Positions 1 through 6,502 of a stretch of 15,484 nt of DNA are shown here, piece by piece. This stretch comes from Chloroflexota bacterium (lineage in GTDB: Bacteria; Chloroflexota; Anaerolineae; Anaerolineales; UBA4823), in NCBI GenBank assembly GCA_023395675.1, contig JAEWYL010000054.1, positions 1-15,484 on the forward strand. The letters are read 5' to 3'. Numbering within the stretch: position 1 is the stretch's first letter; each line of letters starts with the position of its first letter. Below the pieces are notes generated by a model. It made no database searches. It was not told the DNA's origin and was given only the letters and a program-made list of their open reading frames with translations. A program made the position numbers and the translations under genes.

Positions 1-120
1 CAAACAAGCTCACTTTCTCCTCTCGGGTGGGAGAAAAAAGGCGAGACGCCATGCCCCTGATTAAACACCAGCGAGGCTTTCGATTGGTCACACCCGGGGA
101 TACAATCCCTGTTACGAAAG

Positions 121-129
121 TGTTACAAT
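121..129 (+). promoter_or_regulatory. Extended -10 promoter element of the STAND regulator gene
   Basis: The sequence TGTTACAAT matches the extended -10 consensus TGnTATAAT. A second TACAAT lies at 101-106, 23 bp upstream. No convincing -35 hexamer sits 17 bp before either. The predicted transcript would begin near position 136. That leaves a short leader containing the Shine-Dalgarno-like AGGTAGGA (147-152 region) before the ATG at 156. This placement argues against the upstream in-frame GTG at 27, which would lie outside the transcript. Confidence 0.5.
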
Positions 130-155
130 TTCAACGGGGGGGACAGGTAGGACAA

Positions 156-2780
156 ATGGACCAGGAAATCTCCTTTGGGGCATGGATGCGGAAACGCCGT
201 GATTTGCTGGGGCTGACCCGGGAGGCGATCGCGAAGCAGGTGGGCTATTCCGTCGCGATGATCCGCAAAATCGAGGATGACGAACGCCGCCCCACCCCCC
301 AGGCCGCGGCCCTCCTGGCGCAGGCCCTGGGCATCCCCGCAGAGCAGCAGGATACCTTCCTGAAAGTCGCCCGGCAGGAGCGCGCCGCCGGCCGCCTCAA
401 CCTTCCGCCTGAAGAAGAGCCCTTCCCCTGGCAGGCTGCCGCGCAGCCCCAGACGAATCTGCCGCTGCCGGTCACCCCGTTCGTCGGGCGGGAAGCGGAG
501 TTAGGCAGGCTGGCCGGGCTGCTCCGGGACCCCGCCATTCGCCTGGTGGTCCTGACCGGCCTGGCAGGGATCGGGAAGACCCGCCTGGCGCTGCAGGCGG
601 CGCGCGCCCGGCTCGATCAATTTCCACAGGGCGTGTTCTACGTCTCCCTGGCCTCCCTGGATTCCCACGAACTGATCGCCACCAGCACCGGCAGCGCCAT
701 CGGTTTTCAGTTCTACGAGGCGGCCGACCCTCAGGAACAACTGCTGCGCTACCTGCGGGAGAGGCAGATGCTGCTGGTGCTGGACAATTTCGAGCATCTC
801 ATGGAAGGGGCAGACCTGCTGCACCGCATCCTCCAATCCGCGCCGGGCGTGCGCCTGCTGGTGACCTCCCGGGAGCGGTTGAACCTGCAGGGAGAGTGGG
901 TGTTCGAGGTGCGCGGCCTGCCTTTTCCGCCGGGCCCGGAGGAGAACGGCCCGGAGCGGGTGGAGGCGTACGAAGCGGTGCAGCTCTTTTTGGAGACCGC
1001 CCGGCGGGTGCATCCCGCCTTCACCCTGAACGAGGAGAGCCGGGCGTGTGTGGTGCGGATCTGCCGGCTGGTGGAGGGGATGCCGCTCGGCATCGAGCTG
1101 GCGGCGGCCTGGGTGCGGGCGCTCTCCTGCCAGCAAATCGCGCTGGAGATCGAGAACAACCTGGACTTCCTCAGGGCCTACGTGCGCGCCATCCCCGAGC
1201 GCCACCGCAGCCTGCGCGCCGCGCTGGACTGCTCCTGGGACCTGCTGCTGGACGGGGAGAAGCGAGCCTTCCGGCGGCTCTCGGTGTTCCAGGGGGGCTT
1301 CCGCAGGGAGTCGGCGCAGGCAGTGGCAGGAGCCGGCCTGGAAGAGCTGGCCTCGCTGCTGGACAAGTCGCTGGTGAAGCGGGCCGGGGAGGAGCGCTAC
1401 GACCTGCACGAACTCGTGCGCCAGTATGCGGCCTTCCAGCTCCAGGACGAGCCGCAGGAACAGGAGCGGACGCAGGAGCGGCACAGCAGCCACTACGCCG
1501 GGCTGCTCGAAAGCTGGGGCAAAAAGATCGCCAGCCCGGGCCAGGTCGAGGCGCTGGCGGAGATGGACGCCGAGATGGATAACGTGCGCCAGGCCTGGAG
1601 CTGGATGGTGAAGCACGGGCAGATTGAGGACATCCAGAAGTCGCTGCCCAGCCTGTGGCGCTATCACGATATCCGGGGGCGGTTTTACGATGGTGCGGCG
1701 CTCATGGGCCAGGCGGCGAGGGTGCTCCAGGGCCTGGAGGCTGCGGAAACCGGCGGTGAGGGCGGGCGCGCTGGCCCGGCGGAGGCCGCCGAGCGCGCCC
1801 GGCGCTCGATCCTGCTCGGGCGCGTCCTGGCGCAGCAGGGGTACTTCTATTCCTGGCTGGGCCGCTACGATGAGGCCCGCGCCGGGCTGCAGCAAAGCCT
1901 GGCCCTGCTGCGCGCCGGCACGGACCGGGGCGCGCTGGCCTTTGCGCTGGCTGTGCTCGGGTATATGCACACCCGGCTGGGCGAATTTCAGGTGGCCAGG
2001 CAGCAAATCGAGGAAAGCCTGTCCATCCTGCGCGCCCTGGGCGATTACACCACCCTGGTCTACTGCCTGGTCACTTTGAGCTACATTCACCAGGCGCAGG
2101 GCAATTTTCAGGCGGCCTACGAAGTGTCCAGCGAGGGGCTGGCGCTCAGCCGCGACCTGCTCAACAACCCGCTGGCGACCGAACACTGCCTGCTGGCGCT
2201 CAGCGCCGCGGCAAGCTGCCTGGGCCGCCTGCCTGCGGCCAGGCGTTGGGCGGAGGAGAGCCTGCAGCTCAGCCGGGAGCTCAACCACCGCTCGGGGATC
2301 GGGTATGCCCTCAAGTGGTTGGGGCGGATCAGCAGCAAGCTGGGCGAGCCGGAGCGCGCCCGGGCCCTGCTGAGGCAAAGCGTCTCCCAGTTCGCAGAGA
2401 TCGGCGACCGCCCGCTCTACGCCGAGACGCTGGTGGACCTGGGGGCGGCGGCGCTCGCCTCAGGGGCAGAAGCCGAAGCGAAACACAGTTTTCAAGAAGC
2501 GCTGCGGGCGGCCCTCGAAACGCAGACCCATCCCACGGCCCTGCTGGCAGTCGTCGAACTGGCGGCGCTGGAGATGAGAGCAGGCAGCCGGGAAGTGGCC
2601 CTGGAATGGGCCATCCACTGCCTGCAGCACCCCTCCGCCAGGCGGGAGGCCGCCGTGCAGGCCGAGGCGCTGCGGGCCGAGCTGGCCGGGCAGCTCACGC
2701 CGCAGCAGATCGAGGCCGCCGGGGCGCGGGCAAAGGTCAAGAGCCTGGGGCAGCTCGCGCAGGAGATCCTCAGCGCCTGA
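156..2780 (+). CDS. XRE-HTH / STAND (NB-ARC-like) ATPase / TPR regulator
   Basis: An 874-residue multidomain signalling ATPase. Residues 6-60 form an XRE-type helix-turn-helix. A STAND/NB-ARC-like NTPase follows, opening with PFVGRE near 108. It has a Walker A motif GLAGIGKT at 135-142, a Walker B stretch MLLVLDN at 205-211, an LLVTSRE sensor segment and the GMPLGIELAA motif at 308-317. A winged-helix-like region follows, and about seven TPR-like helical repeats occupy roughly 555-825. Proteins of this architecture usually couple ligand sensing by the TPRs to ATP-driven oligomerisation and DNA binding; some STAND proteins act in phage defence, but nothing nearby supports that here. The start at ATG 156 is preferred because the HTH begins just after it and a promoter-like element lies between it and the alternative GTG at 27. 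Ligand and target are unknown. Confidence 0.88.
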   Translation: MDQEISFGAWMRKRRDLLGLTREAIAKQVGYSVAMIRKIEDDERRPTPQAAALLAQALGIPAEQQDTFLKVARQERAAGRLNLPPEEEPFPWQAAAQPQTNLPLPVTPFVGREAELGRLAGLLRDPAIRLVVLTGLAGIGKTRLALQAARARLDQFPQGVFYVSLASLDSHELIATSTGSAIGFQFYEAADPQEQLLRYLRERQMLLVLDNFEHLMEGADLLHRILQSAPGVRLLVTSRERLNLQGEWVFEVRGLPFPPGPEENGPERVEAYEAVQLFLETARRVHPAFTLNEESRACVVRICRLVEGMPLGIELAAAWVRALSCQQIALEIENNLDFLRAYVRAIPERHRSLRAALDCSWDLLLDGEKRAFRRLSVFQGGFRRESAQAVAGAGLEELASLLDKSLVKRAGEERYDLHELVRQYAAFQLQDEPQEQERTQERHSSHYAGLLESWGKKIASPGQVEALAEMDAEMDNVRQAWSWMVKHGQIEDIQKSLPSLWRYHDIRGRFYDGAALMGQAARVLQGLEAAETGGEGGRAGPAEAAERARRSILLGRVLAQQGYFYSWLGRYDEARAGLQQSLALLRAGTDRGALAFALAVLGYMHTRLGEFQVARQQIEESLSILRALGDYTTLVYCLVTLSYIHQAQGNFQAAYEVSSEGLALSRDLLNNPLATEHCLLALSAAASCLGRLPAARRWAEESLQLSRELNHRSGIGYALKWLGRISSKLGEPERARALLRQSVSQFAEIGDRPLYAETLVDLGAAALASGAEAEAKHSFQEALRAALETQTHPTALLAVVELAALEMRAGSREVALEWAIHCLQHPSARREAAVQAEALRAELAGQLTPQQIEAAGARAKVKSLGQLAQEILSA

Positions 2781-2801
2781 CCCCCGGCCGCAGGGGGCTT
2801 T
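2781..2801 (+). terminator. Possible short terminator hairpin after the STAND gene
   Basis: Immediately after the TGA stop, CCCCC (2781-2785) can pair with GGGGG (2793-2797) across a 7-nt loop, followed by CTTTC. The stem is short and the T-tract poor, so this is weak. The position directly behind the stop codon is the main support. Confidence 0.35.
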
Positions 2802-2829
2802 CAACCGTTGGAAAAAGGGAGGGCTTCGA

Positions 2830-2874
2830 GGCTGTCCCAATTATGAGCTCTTCGTGCGGTTATTTTGGACAGCC
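2830..2874. repeat. 45-bp inverted repeat resembling paired insertion-sequence ends
   Basis: GGCTGTCC at 2830-2837 is mirrored by GGACAGCC at 2867-2874. Similarity continues inward, with CAATTAT on the left and AAAATAA on the inverted right arm. Terminal GGCTGTCC followed by an A-rich stretch recalls inverted ends of several transposon families. Here the two ends are only 29 bp apart with no transposase, so this is at most a remnant or a miniature element. It could equally be an RNA hairpin ending the upstream transcript. Confidence 0.4.
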
Positions 2875-2909
2875 CCAAACAGCAGCGCCCACAAAAACCC
2901 AGAAGCGCG

Positions 2910-2915
2910 TATAAT
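2910..2915 (+). promoter_or_regulatory. TATAAT -10 box placed on the DUF1361 start codon (leaderless)
   Basis: A perfect TATAAT ends 6 nt before the ATG at 2922, so transcription would start at or next to the start codon. The six intervening bases hold no Shine-Dalgarno sequence. No good -35 hexamer is visible 16-18 bp upstream. The same TATAAT-N6-ATG spacing recurs at 6491/6503. Confidence 0.6.
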
Positions 2916-2921
2916 CAGCGC

Positions 2922-3617
2922 ATGTTGGACGAAATCTGGAAAACCCTGCGCGGCATCCACCGCTTTTTCATGGACCAGCTCCTCTACCCGCTGGTGCTCT
3001 CCAGCCTGCTGGCACTGGGCTTCTGGTTAGGGCAGGTGGTGCTCAGCTCGTCCTGGGTGTTCTACCGCAACCTGATCTGGAACCTGTTCCTGGCCTGGAT
3101 CCCGTACCTCTTCAGCTTTCTGGCCGCCGCCTCGCACCGCCTCTTCCCGCGGCAGTGGTGGCTGCTCATCCTGCCCGGGGCCGTCTGGCTGGCGTTCTTC
3201 CCCAACGCCCCCTACCTGCTCACCGACTTCCTGCACCTGGAAAACCGGCCCGGCATCCCGCTCTGGTACGACATCCTGCTGCTGGCGGCTTTCGCCTGGA
3301 GCGGGCTCTTCCTGGCGGTGGCCTCGCTGCAGTCCATGCACCGCATCATGAGTGGCTACCTGGGCTGGCTGGGCGGCTGGACCTTCGCCATGACCGCCCT
3401 GGGCCTGAGCGGGCTGGGGCTGTACCTGGGGCGCTTCTCACGCTGGAACAGCTGGGACCTGCTGCTGCAGCCCAAAGACATCCTGCGCGACCTGCTCTCG
3501 CGCTTCGCCAACCCCTTCAGCAACCTGACCTTCTTCGGTTTTACCCTCATGTTCACCGCCTTCCTGCTGGTCTGCTACCTGACCTTCGTCTCGGTGCGGC
3601 GGGTGGGGAGCCGCTAG
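2922..3617 (+). CDS. DUF1361 family integral membrane protein
   Basis: A 231-residue polytopic membrane protein with about six hydrophobic segments and short charged loops. It carries the DUF1361 signature: an NLFLAWIPYLFSF segment, then WLAFFPNAPYLLTDFLHL at about residues 87-104. Function is uncharacterised; it sits in the cytoplasmic membrane. The reading frame is open upstream to 2865, but ATG 2922 is chosen because the TATAAT at 2910-2915 lies just before it and the extra N-terminal residues would be read through the 2830-2874 inverted repeat. The C-terminal portion ends in a hydrophobic helix followed by a short basic tail. Its stop is 50 nt from the next gene, which has its own -10 box, so it may be monocistronic. 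Confidence 0.85.
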   Translation: MLDEIWKTLRGIHRFFMDQLLYPLVLSSLLALGFWLGQVVLSSSWVFYRNLIWNLFLAWIPYLFSFLAAASHRLFPRQWWLLILPGAVWLAFFPNAPYLLTDFLHLENRPGIPLWYDILLLAAFAWSGLFLAVASLQSMHRIMSGYLGWLGGWTFAMTALGLSGLGLYLGRFSRWNSWDLLLQPKDILRDLLSRFANPFSNLTFFGFTLMFTAFLLVCYLTFVSVRRVGSR

Positions 3618-3621
3618 GGGG

Positions 3622-3627
3622 TATAAT
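3622..3627 (+). promoter_or_regulatory. TATAAT -10 box of the M20 peptidase gene
   Basis: A perfect TATAAT lies 5 nt after the DUF1361 stop codon. The expected transcription start near 3634 gives a leader of about 33 nt that includes the ribosome binding site at 3655-3660. No clear -35 element is seen within the end of the preceding gene. Confidence 0.55.
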
Positions 3628-3654
3628 AGGACCGATCCCAATCCAAGACCAATG

Positions 3655-3660
3655 AAGGAG
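3655..3660 (+). promoter_or_regulatory. Ribosome binding site AAGGAG that decides the M20 start
   Basis: AAGGAG stands 6 nt before the ATG at 3667. An in-frame ATG at 3652 lies directly in front of this site and would translate it as codons, with no ribosome binding site of its own. The start at 3667 is therefore preferred. Confidence 0.8.
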
Positions 3661-3666
3661 CCTTAC

Positions 3667-5061
3667 ATGACAGAAGCACCTGGCGGCGCGCTTCAGGCCG
3701 CGCTGCAGTACGCGCAGGAGAACCGGGAGCGCTTTCTCTCGGAGCTGATCGAATTCGTACGCATCCCCTCCGTCTCGACCGATCCGGAACGCAAGGGAGA
3801 GATGCAGGCCGCGGCGGAATGGGTGGCCGGGCAGCTGCGCGGCCTGGGTTTCTCGGGCGTGCAGGTTTACCCGACCCCCGGGCACCCGGTGGTCTACGGC
3901 GAGAGGCTGGACCAGCCCGGAGCGCCGGTCATCCTGGTGTACGGGCATTACGACGTGCAGCCGGCCGAGCCGCTGGAGCTGTGGGATTCCCCGGCCTTCG
4001 AGCCGGCCCAGCGGGGCGAAAACCTGTTCGGGCGGGGGGTTTCGGACATGAAGGGCCAGGTGGTGGCCTCGCTCAAGGCGGTCGAGAGCGTGCTGCGGGC
4101 GGCCCCGAACGAGGGCCTGCCGGTCAACGTTAAATTCCTGGTGGAGGGCGAGGAGGAGATCGGCTCGCCCAACCTGGGCGCTTTCCTGACCGGGAACCGC
4201 GAGCTGCTGGCCTGCGATTTCTGCCTGAACCCCGACGCGGGCATGATCGATCCCGACAACCCGAGCATCACCTACGGGCTGCGTGGGCTGGCCTATTTCG
4301 AGCTGCGGGTCAAGGGCCCCCAGCACGACCTGCACTCCGGCATCTTCGGCGGCGCGGTGCACAACCCGGCCCAGGTGCTGTGCGAGCTGATCGCCGGCAT
4401 GCACGACGAGCAGGGGCGGATCACCCTGCCCGGGTATTACGACAGCGTGCGCCCGTTGAGCCAGGAGGAGCGAGACGAGCTGGCCCGCCTGCCCATGGAC
4501 GAGGCTTTTTACAAACAGGCCGCCGGGGTCGAGCGGCTGTACGGCGAGGCGGGCTACACCCCGGTGGAGCAGGTCGGCGCCCGGCCCACGCTGGAGGTGA
4601 ACGGCCTGCTCTCCGGCTTCACGGGCGAGGGGTCGAAGACGGTGCTGCCCGCCTGGGCCATGGCGAAGATCTCCATGCGCCTGGTGCCCGACCAGGACCC
4701 GGCGGAAGTGCACCGGCAGCTCGTGGCCTACCTGGAGCAGAAGGCCCCGCCCACCGTGACCTGGGAGGTGACCCAGATGGCGGGGGGCCGCGCCAGCCTG
4801 ACCGACCGGGAGACGGCAGGGGTGAAGGCCATGGCCCACGCCCTGCGCACGGTATGGGGCAAGCGCCCGCTCTACAAGCGGGAGGGCGGCAGCATCCCGG
4901 TGGTGGGCGATATGCAGGAGCTGCTCGGCATCCGCTCCATCGTGTGCGGCTTCGGCCTGATGGACGACAACGCCCACGGCCCGAACGAGAAGCAGCACCT
5001 GCCCACCTGGGAGCGCGGCATCCAGGCGCTGATCCATTTCTTCTATAATTTGGAGCTGTAG
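3667..5061 (+). CDS. M20 family metallo-dipeptidase (PRK08201-like)
   Basis: A 464-residue dinuclear zinc peptidase of the M20 family, closest in pattern to bacterial dipeptidases related to carnosinase-type enzymes. It should hydrolyse dipeptides in the cytoplasm; no signal peptide is seen. The metal and catalytic set is complete: H94 and D96 in GHYDVQP, bridging D127 in SDMKGQ, general base E163 and ligand E164 in EGEEEIGS, D190 in NPDAGM and H437 in NAHGPNE. The lid or dimerisation domain is marked by LHSGIFGGAV and RLVPDQDP. Length is normal for the group. D127 lies in SDMKG where many relatives have SDDKG. The stop codon falls inside the left arm of a palindromic repeat (5055-5111), so the last two or three residues may be repeat-derived. 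The exact substrate cannot be told from sequence. Confidence 0.93.
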   Translation: MTEAPGGALQAALQYAQENRERFLSELIEFVRIPSVSTDPERKGEMQAAAEWVAGQLRGLGFSGVQVYPTPGHPVVYGERLDQPGAPVILVYGHYDVQPAEPLELWDSPAFEPAQRGENLFGRGVSDMKGQVVASLKAVESVLRAAPNEGLPVNVKFLVEGEEEIGSPNLGAFLTGNRELLACDFCLNPDAGMIDPDNPSITYGLRGLAYFELRVKGPQHDLHSGIFGGAVHNPAQVLCELIAGMHDEQGRITLPGYYDSVRPLSQEERDELARLPMDEAFYKQAAGVERLYGEAGYTPVEQVGARPTLEVNGLLSGFTGEGSKTVLPAWAMAKISMRLVPDQDPAEVHRQLVAYLEQKAPPTVTWEVTQMAGGRASLTDRETAGVKAMAHALRTVWGKRPLYKREGGSIPVVGDMQELLGIRSIVCGFGLMDDNAHGPNEKQHLPTWERGIQALIHFFYNLEL

Positions 5062-5111
5062 GGGCGGGCAAAGATTGGGTTTCCCCCAACCCTGGCGCCG
5101 TGCCCTACAGC
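5055..5111. repeat. Palindromic repeat overlapping the M20 stop codon
   Basis: GCTGTAGGG (5055-5063) pairs exactly with CCCTACAGC (5103-5111). Nested inside is a smaller hairpin, GGGTT (5077-5081) with AACCC (5088-5092). The TAG stop codon at 5059-5061 is part of the left arm. Palindromes beginning TGTAGGGGCG and ending in its complement are, from memory, a common dispersed repeat in Chloroflexota and cyanobacteria; this copy looks diverged. There is no T-tract, so it is not a standard terminator, but it may stabilise the 3' end of the transcript. Confidence 0.6.
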
Positions 5112-5152
5112 ACAGCCTGGGGCGCGGCAGACGGCCACCACCCGCTCTCAAT

Positions 5153-5214
5153 CGATAAAGAAGGGGGGATTTTTGTGCGGCTTCGCCACGTAAAAATCCC
5201 CCCTTCTTCTTATC
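5153..5214. terminator. Long stem-loop, probable terminator or MITE-like palindrome
   Basis: CGATAA (5153-5158) plus AAGGGGGGATTTTT (5161-5174) pair with AAAAATCCCCCCTT (5192-5205) plus TTATCG (5209-5214). The stem has about 20 bp with a small bulge, and a short GC-rich hairpin containing CTTCGC in the loop. It lies 91 nt past the M20 stop. The poly-T and poly-A runs are inside the stem, so a transcript from either strand would meet a G-rich stem followed by U residues. It could work as a bidirectional terminator, or simply be a dispersed repeat. Confidence 0.6.
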
Positions 5215-5313
5215 GCGCCTCTTGACAGCCGGCGCAAAAAGTGGATACTTGTACTCCGAACCGGGTTTCAATTTCAGAGGCGGCGCCGGCGCGCCGCGCT
5301 GTGACGCGATTTA

Positions 5314-5325
5314 TGACACCTGTCA
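5314..5325. promoter_or_regulatory. Operator-like palindrome next to the DUF1385 promoter
   Basis: TGACA-CC-TGTCA is a perfect 5+2+5 palindrome ending 1 bp before the predicted -35 hexamer at 5327. Its symmetry and placement suit a dimeric regulator. A palindrome this short can occur by chance. Confidence 0.35.
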
Positions 5326-5326
5326 C

Positions 5327-5355
5327 TTGCCGGGCTTGAAAAAATCGGCGATACT
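5327..5355 (+). promoter_or_regulatory. Candidate sigma70-type promoter for the DUF1385 gene
   Basis: TTGCCG (5327-5332) and GATACT (5350-5355) are separated by exactly 17 bp, each matching 4 of 6 consensus bases. Transcription would start near 5362, giving a leader of about 104 nt. An alternative -10, TAATAT at 5374-5379, lacks a matching -35. Confidence 0.4.
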
Positions 5356-5453
5356 GGGTGTGCGCCTCAACTTTAATATATTTCCATGTGGTCGTGCCGG
5401 GAGGCTGCGTCTTCCAGCACGACAGGATCATCATTTTCCGGACAGGTAAATAC

Positions 5454-5459
5454 AGGAAG
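5454..5459 (+). promoter_or_regulatory. Ribosome binding site AGGAAG of the DUF1385 gene
   Basis: AGGAAG lies 6 nt before ATG 5466. The frame is open upstream to 5358, but the conserved DUF1385 N-terminus begins only a few residues after 5466, so the shorter start is supported. Confidence 0.65.
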
Positions 5460-5465
5460 ACCTTT

Positions 5466-6374
5466 ATGAATGATAACAGCCCCACCTACGGCGGCCAGGC
5501 CGTCATCGAAGGCGTGATGATGCGCGGCACCCAGTCCTGCGCCATCGCCATGCGCGCCCCCGCTCAGAACATCGTCATCCACACCGAGCCGCTGACCGGC
5601 ATCTACAAGAGCAAGATCCGCCAGATCCCCTTTCTGCGCGGGCTGGTGGTGCTGTGGGACGCGCTGGGCCTGGGCGTGCGCGCCCTGACCATCTCCGCCA
5701 ACACCCAGACCGGCGAGGATGAGAAGATCGAAGGGCCGGCCCTGTACCTCACCCTGGGCATCTCGCTGACCTTCGGCATCGGCCTGTTCTTCCTGGCCCC
5801 CGCAGCCCTGGCGCAGTTCTCCGAGCGCTTCCTGGGCGCGGGCGAGGCTGCCGCCTCCTGGACGACCGCCTGGTGGGGCAACCTGCTGGAAGGCCTGCTG
5901 CGCCTGGCGATCCTGATCGGCTACGTCTGGCTGGTGGGCCGCATCCCCGAGATCCGCCGGGTCTTCGCCTACCACGGCGCCGAGCACAAGACCATCAACG
6001 CCTACGAGGCCGGGGTGGAGCTGACCCCGGAGAACGTCTCCCGCTTTTCGGTGGAGCACCCCCGCTGCGGGACGGCTTTCCTGCTCACGCTGGTGGTGGT
6101 CTCGGTGCTGATCTTCTCGCTCCTGGGGCCGCTGCCCATCGGGCTGCGCCTGCTCAGCCGGATCATTTTCCTGCCGGTCGCGGCCGGGCTGGCATACGAA
6201 TACATCCGCTGGACGGCCCGCCACCTGAATTCGCCCCTGGTCAAGCTGCTGGTGCGGCCCAACCTGGCCCTGCAGCACCTCACCACCCGCGAGCCCTCCC
6301 TGGATATGCTGGAGGTCTCCATCGCCGCCTTCAACGCCATGCGCTCCAACGAGGAGCAGCAGGTGGCGGTCTGA
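5466..6374 (+). CDS. DUF1385 membrane protein (YqhQ/COG3872 family)
   Basis: A 302-residue membrane protein with the defining DUF1385 motifs. GGQAVIEGVMMRG lies at residues 9-21. The segment FAYHGAEHKTINAYE is in the middle, and HPRCGTAFLLTL follows. The conserved histidines and the cysteine in YHGAEHK and H-RCGT look like a metal site, which is why the family has been described as predicted metal-dependent enzymes; no reaction is established. About four transmembrane segments are visible: two before and two after the His-rich region, which therefore likely faces the cytoplasm near the membrane. Length is ordinary for the family. It is transcribed alone, with a promoter upstream and a strong terminator downstream. 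Confidence 0.92.
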   Translation: MNDNSPTYGGQAVIEGVMMRGTQSCAIAMRAPAQNIVIHTEPLTGIYKSKIRQIPFLRGLVVLWDALGLGVRALTISANTQTGEDEKIEGPALYLTLGISLTFGIGLFFLAPAALAQFSERFLGAGEAAASWTTAWWGNLLEGLLRLAILIGYVWLVGRIPEIRRVFAYHGAEHKTINAYEAGVELTPENVSRFSVEHPRCGTAFLLTLVVVSVLIFSLLGPLPIGLRLLSRIIFLPVAAGLAYEYIRWTARHLNSPLVKLLVRPNLALQHLTTREPSLDMLEVSIAAFNAMRSNEEQQVAV

Positions 6375-6409
6375 GCCGGGCGGCTCCGGCCCTGTCTCCG
6401 AAAACCACA

Positions 6410-6447
6410 GAGCGCCGGGAGGGCGAACCCCTCCCGGCGCTCTTTTT
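6410..6447 (+). terminator. Strong rho-independent terminator of the DUF1385 gene
   Basis: A perfect 14-bp stem, GAGCGCCGGGAGGG (6410-6423) with CCCTCCCGGCGCTC (6429-6442), has a 5-nt loop and is followed by TTTTT (6443-6447). It lies 35 nt after the stop codon. Confidence 0.93.
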
Positions 6448-6466
6448 GAAGCTGCAGGCATCATTT

Positions 6467-6486
6467 TCCCGGGCAGCGGCCCGGGA
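6467..6486. promoter_or_regulatory. Operator-like palindrome upstream of the WD40 gene
   Basis: TCCCGGG (6467-6473) and CCCGGGA (6480-6486) form a perfect 7-bp inverted repeat with a 6-bp spacer. It ends 4 bp before the TATAAT at 6491, which covers the spacer and -35 area. A bound protein here would block RNA polymerase. It may also be a chance GC palindrome. Confidence 0.4.
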
Positions 6487-6490
6487 CCAT

Positions 6491-6496
6491 TATAAT
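6491..6496 (+). promoter_or_regulatory. TATAAT -10 box placed on the WD40 lipoprotein start codon (leaderless)
   Basis: A perfect TATAAT ends 6 nt before ATG 6503. An in-frame TAG at 6497-6499 excludes any start further upstream. The six-base gap has no room for a Shine-Dalgarno sequence. A leaderless mRNA is the simplest reading. Confidence 0.65.
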
Positions 6497-6502
6497 TAGG
6501 CT

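Larger units (their letters stand above)
5062..5465. other. 404-bp gene-free interval
   Basis: No convincing gene lies here. Short open frames on both strands lack family features and run through repeats. The interval contains the rest of the 5055-5111 palindrome, a long hairpin at 5153-5214, an operator-like palindrome at 5314-5325, a promoter at 5327-5355 and a leader of about 100 nt before the DUF1385 gene. Confidence 0.7.

Noticed and set aside
27..155. Upstream GTG start at 27 for the STAND regulator
   Set aside because: The promoter-like TGTTACAAT and a ribosome binding site lie downstream of it, and the HTH begins just after ATG 156.
501..2378. 625-codon minus-strand open frame opposite the STAND regulator
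   Set aside because: High GC content leaves antisense frames open; the plus-strand gene has clear HTH, Walker and TPR features.
3553..5271. 572-codon minus-strand open frame opposite the M20 peptidase
   Set aside because: The antisense frame is low in recognisable motifs and rich in His, Gln, Arg and Gly; the plus-strand M20 gene has all metal ligands.
5358..5465. Longer N-terminus for the DUF1385 protein
   Set aside because: The conserved family start lies just after ATG 5466, which has a ribosome binding site; the extension would overlap the predicted promoter and leader.
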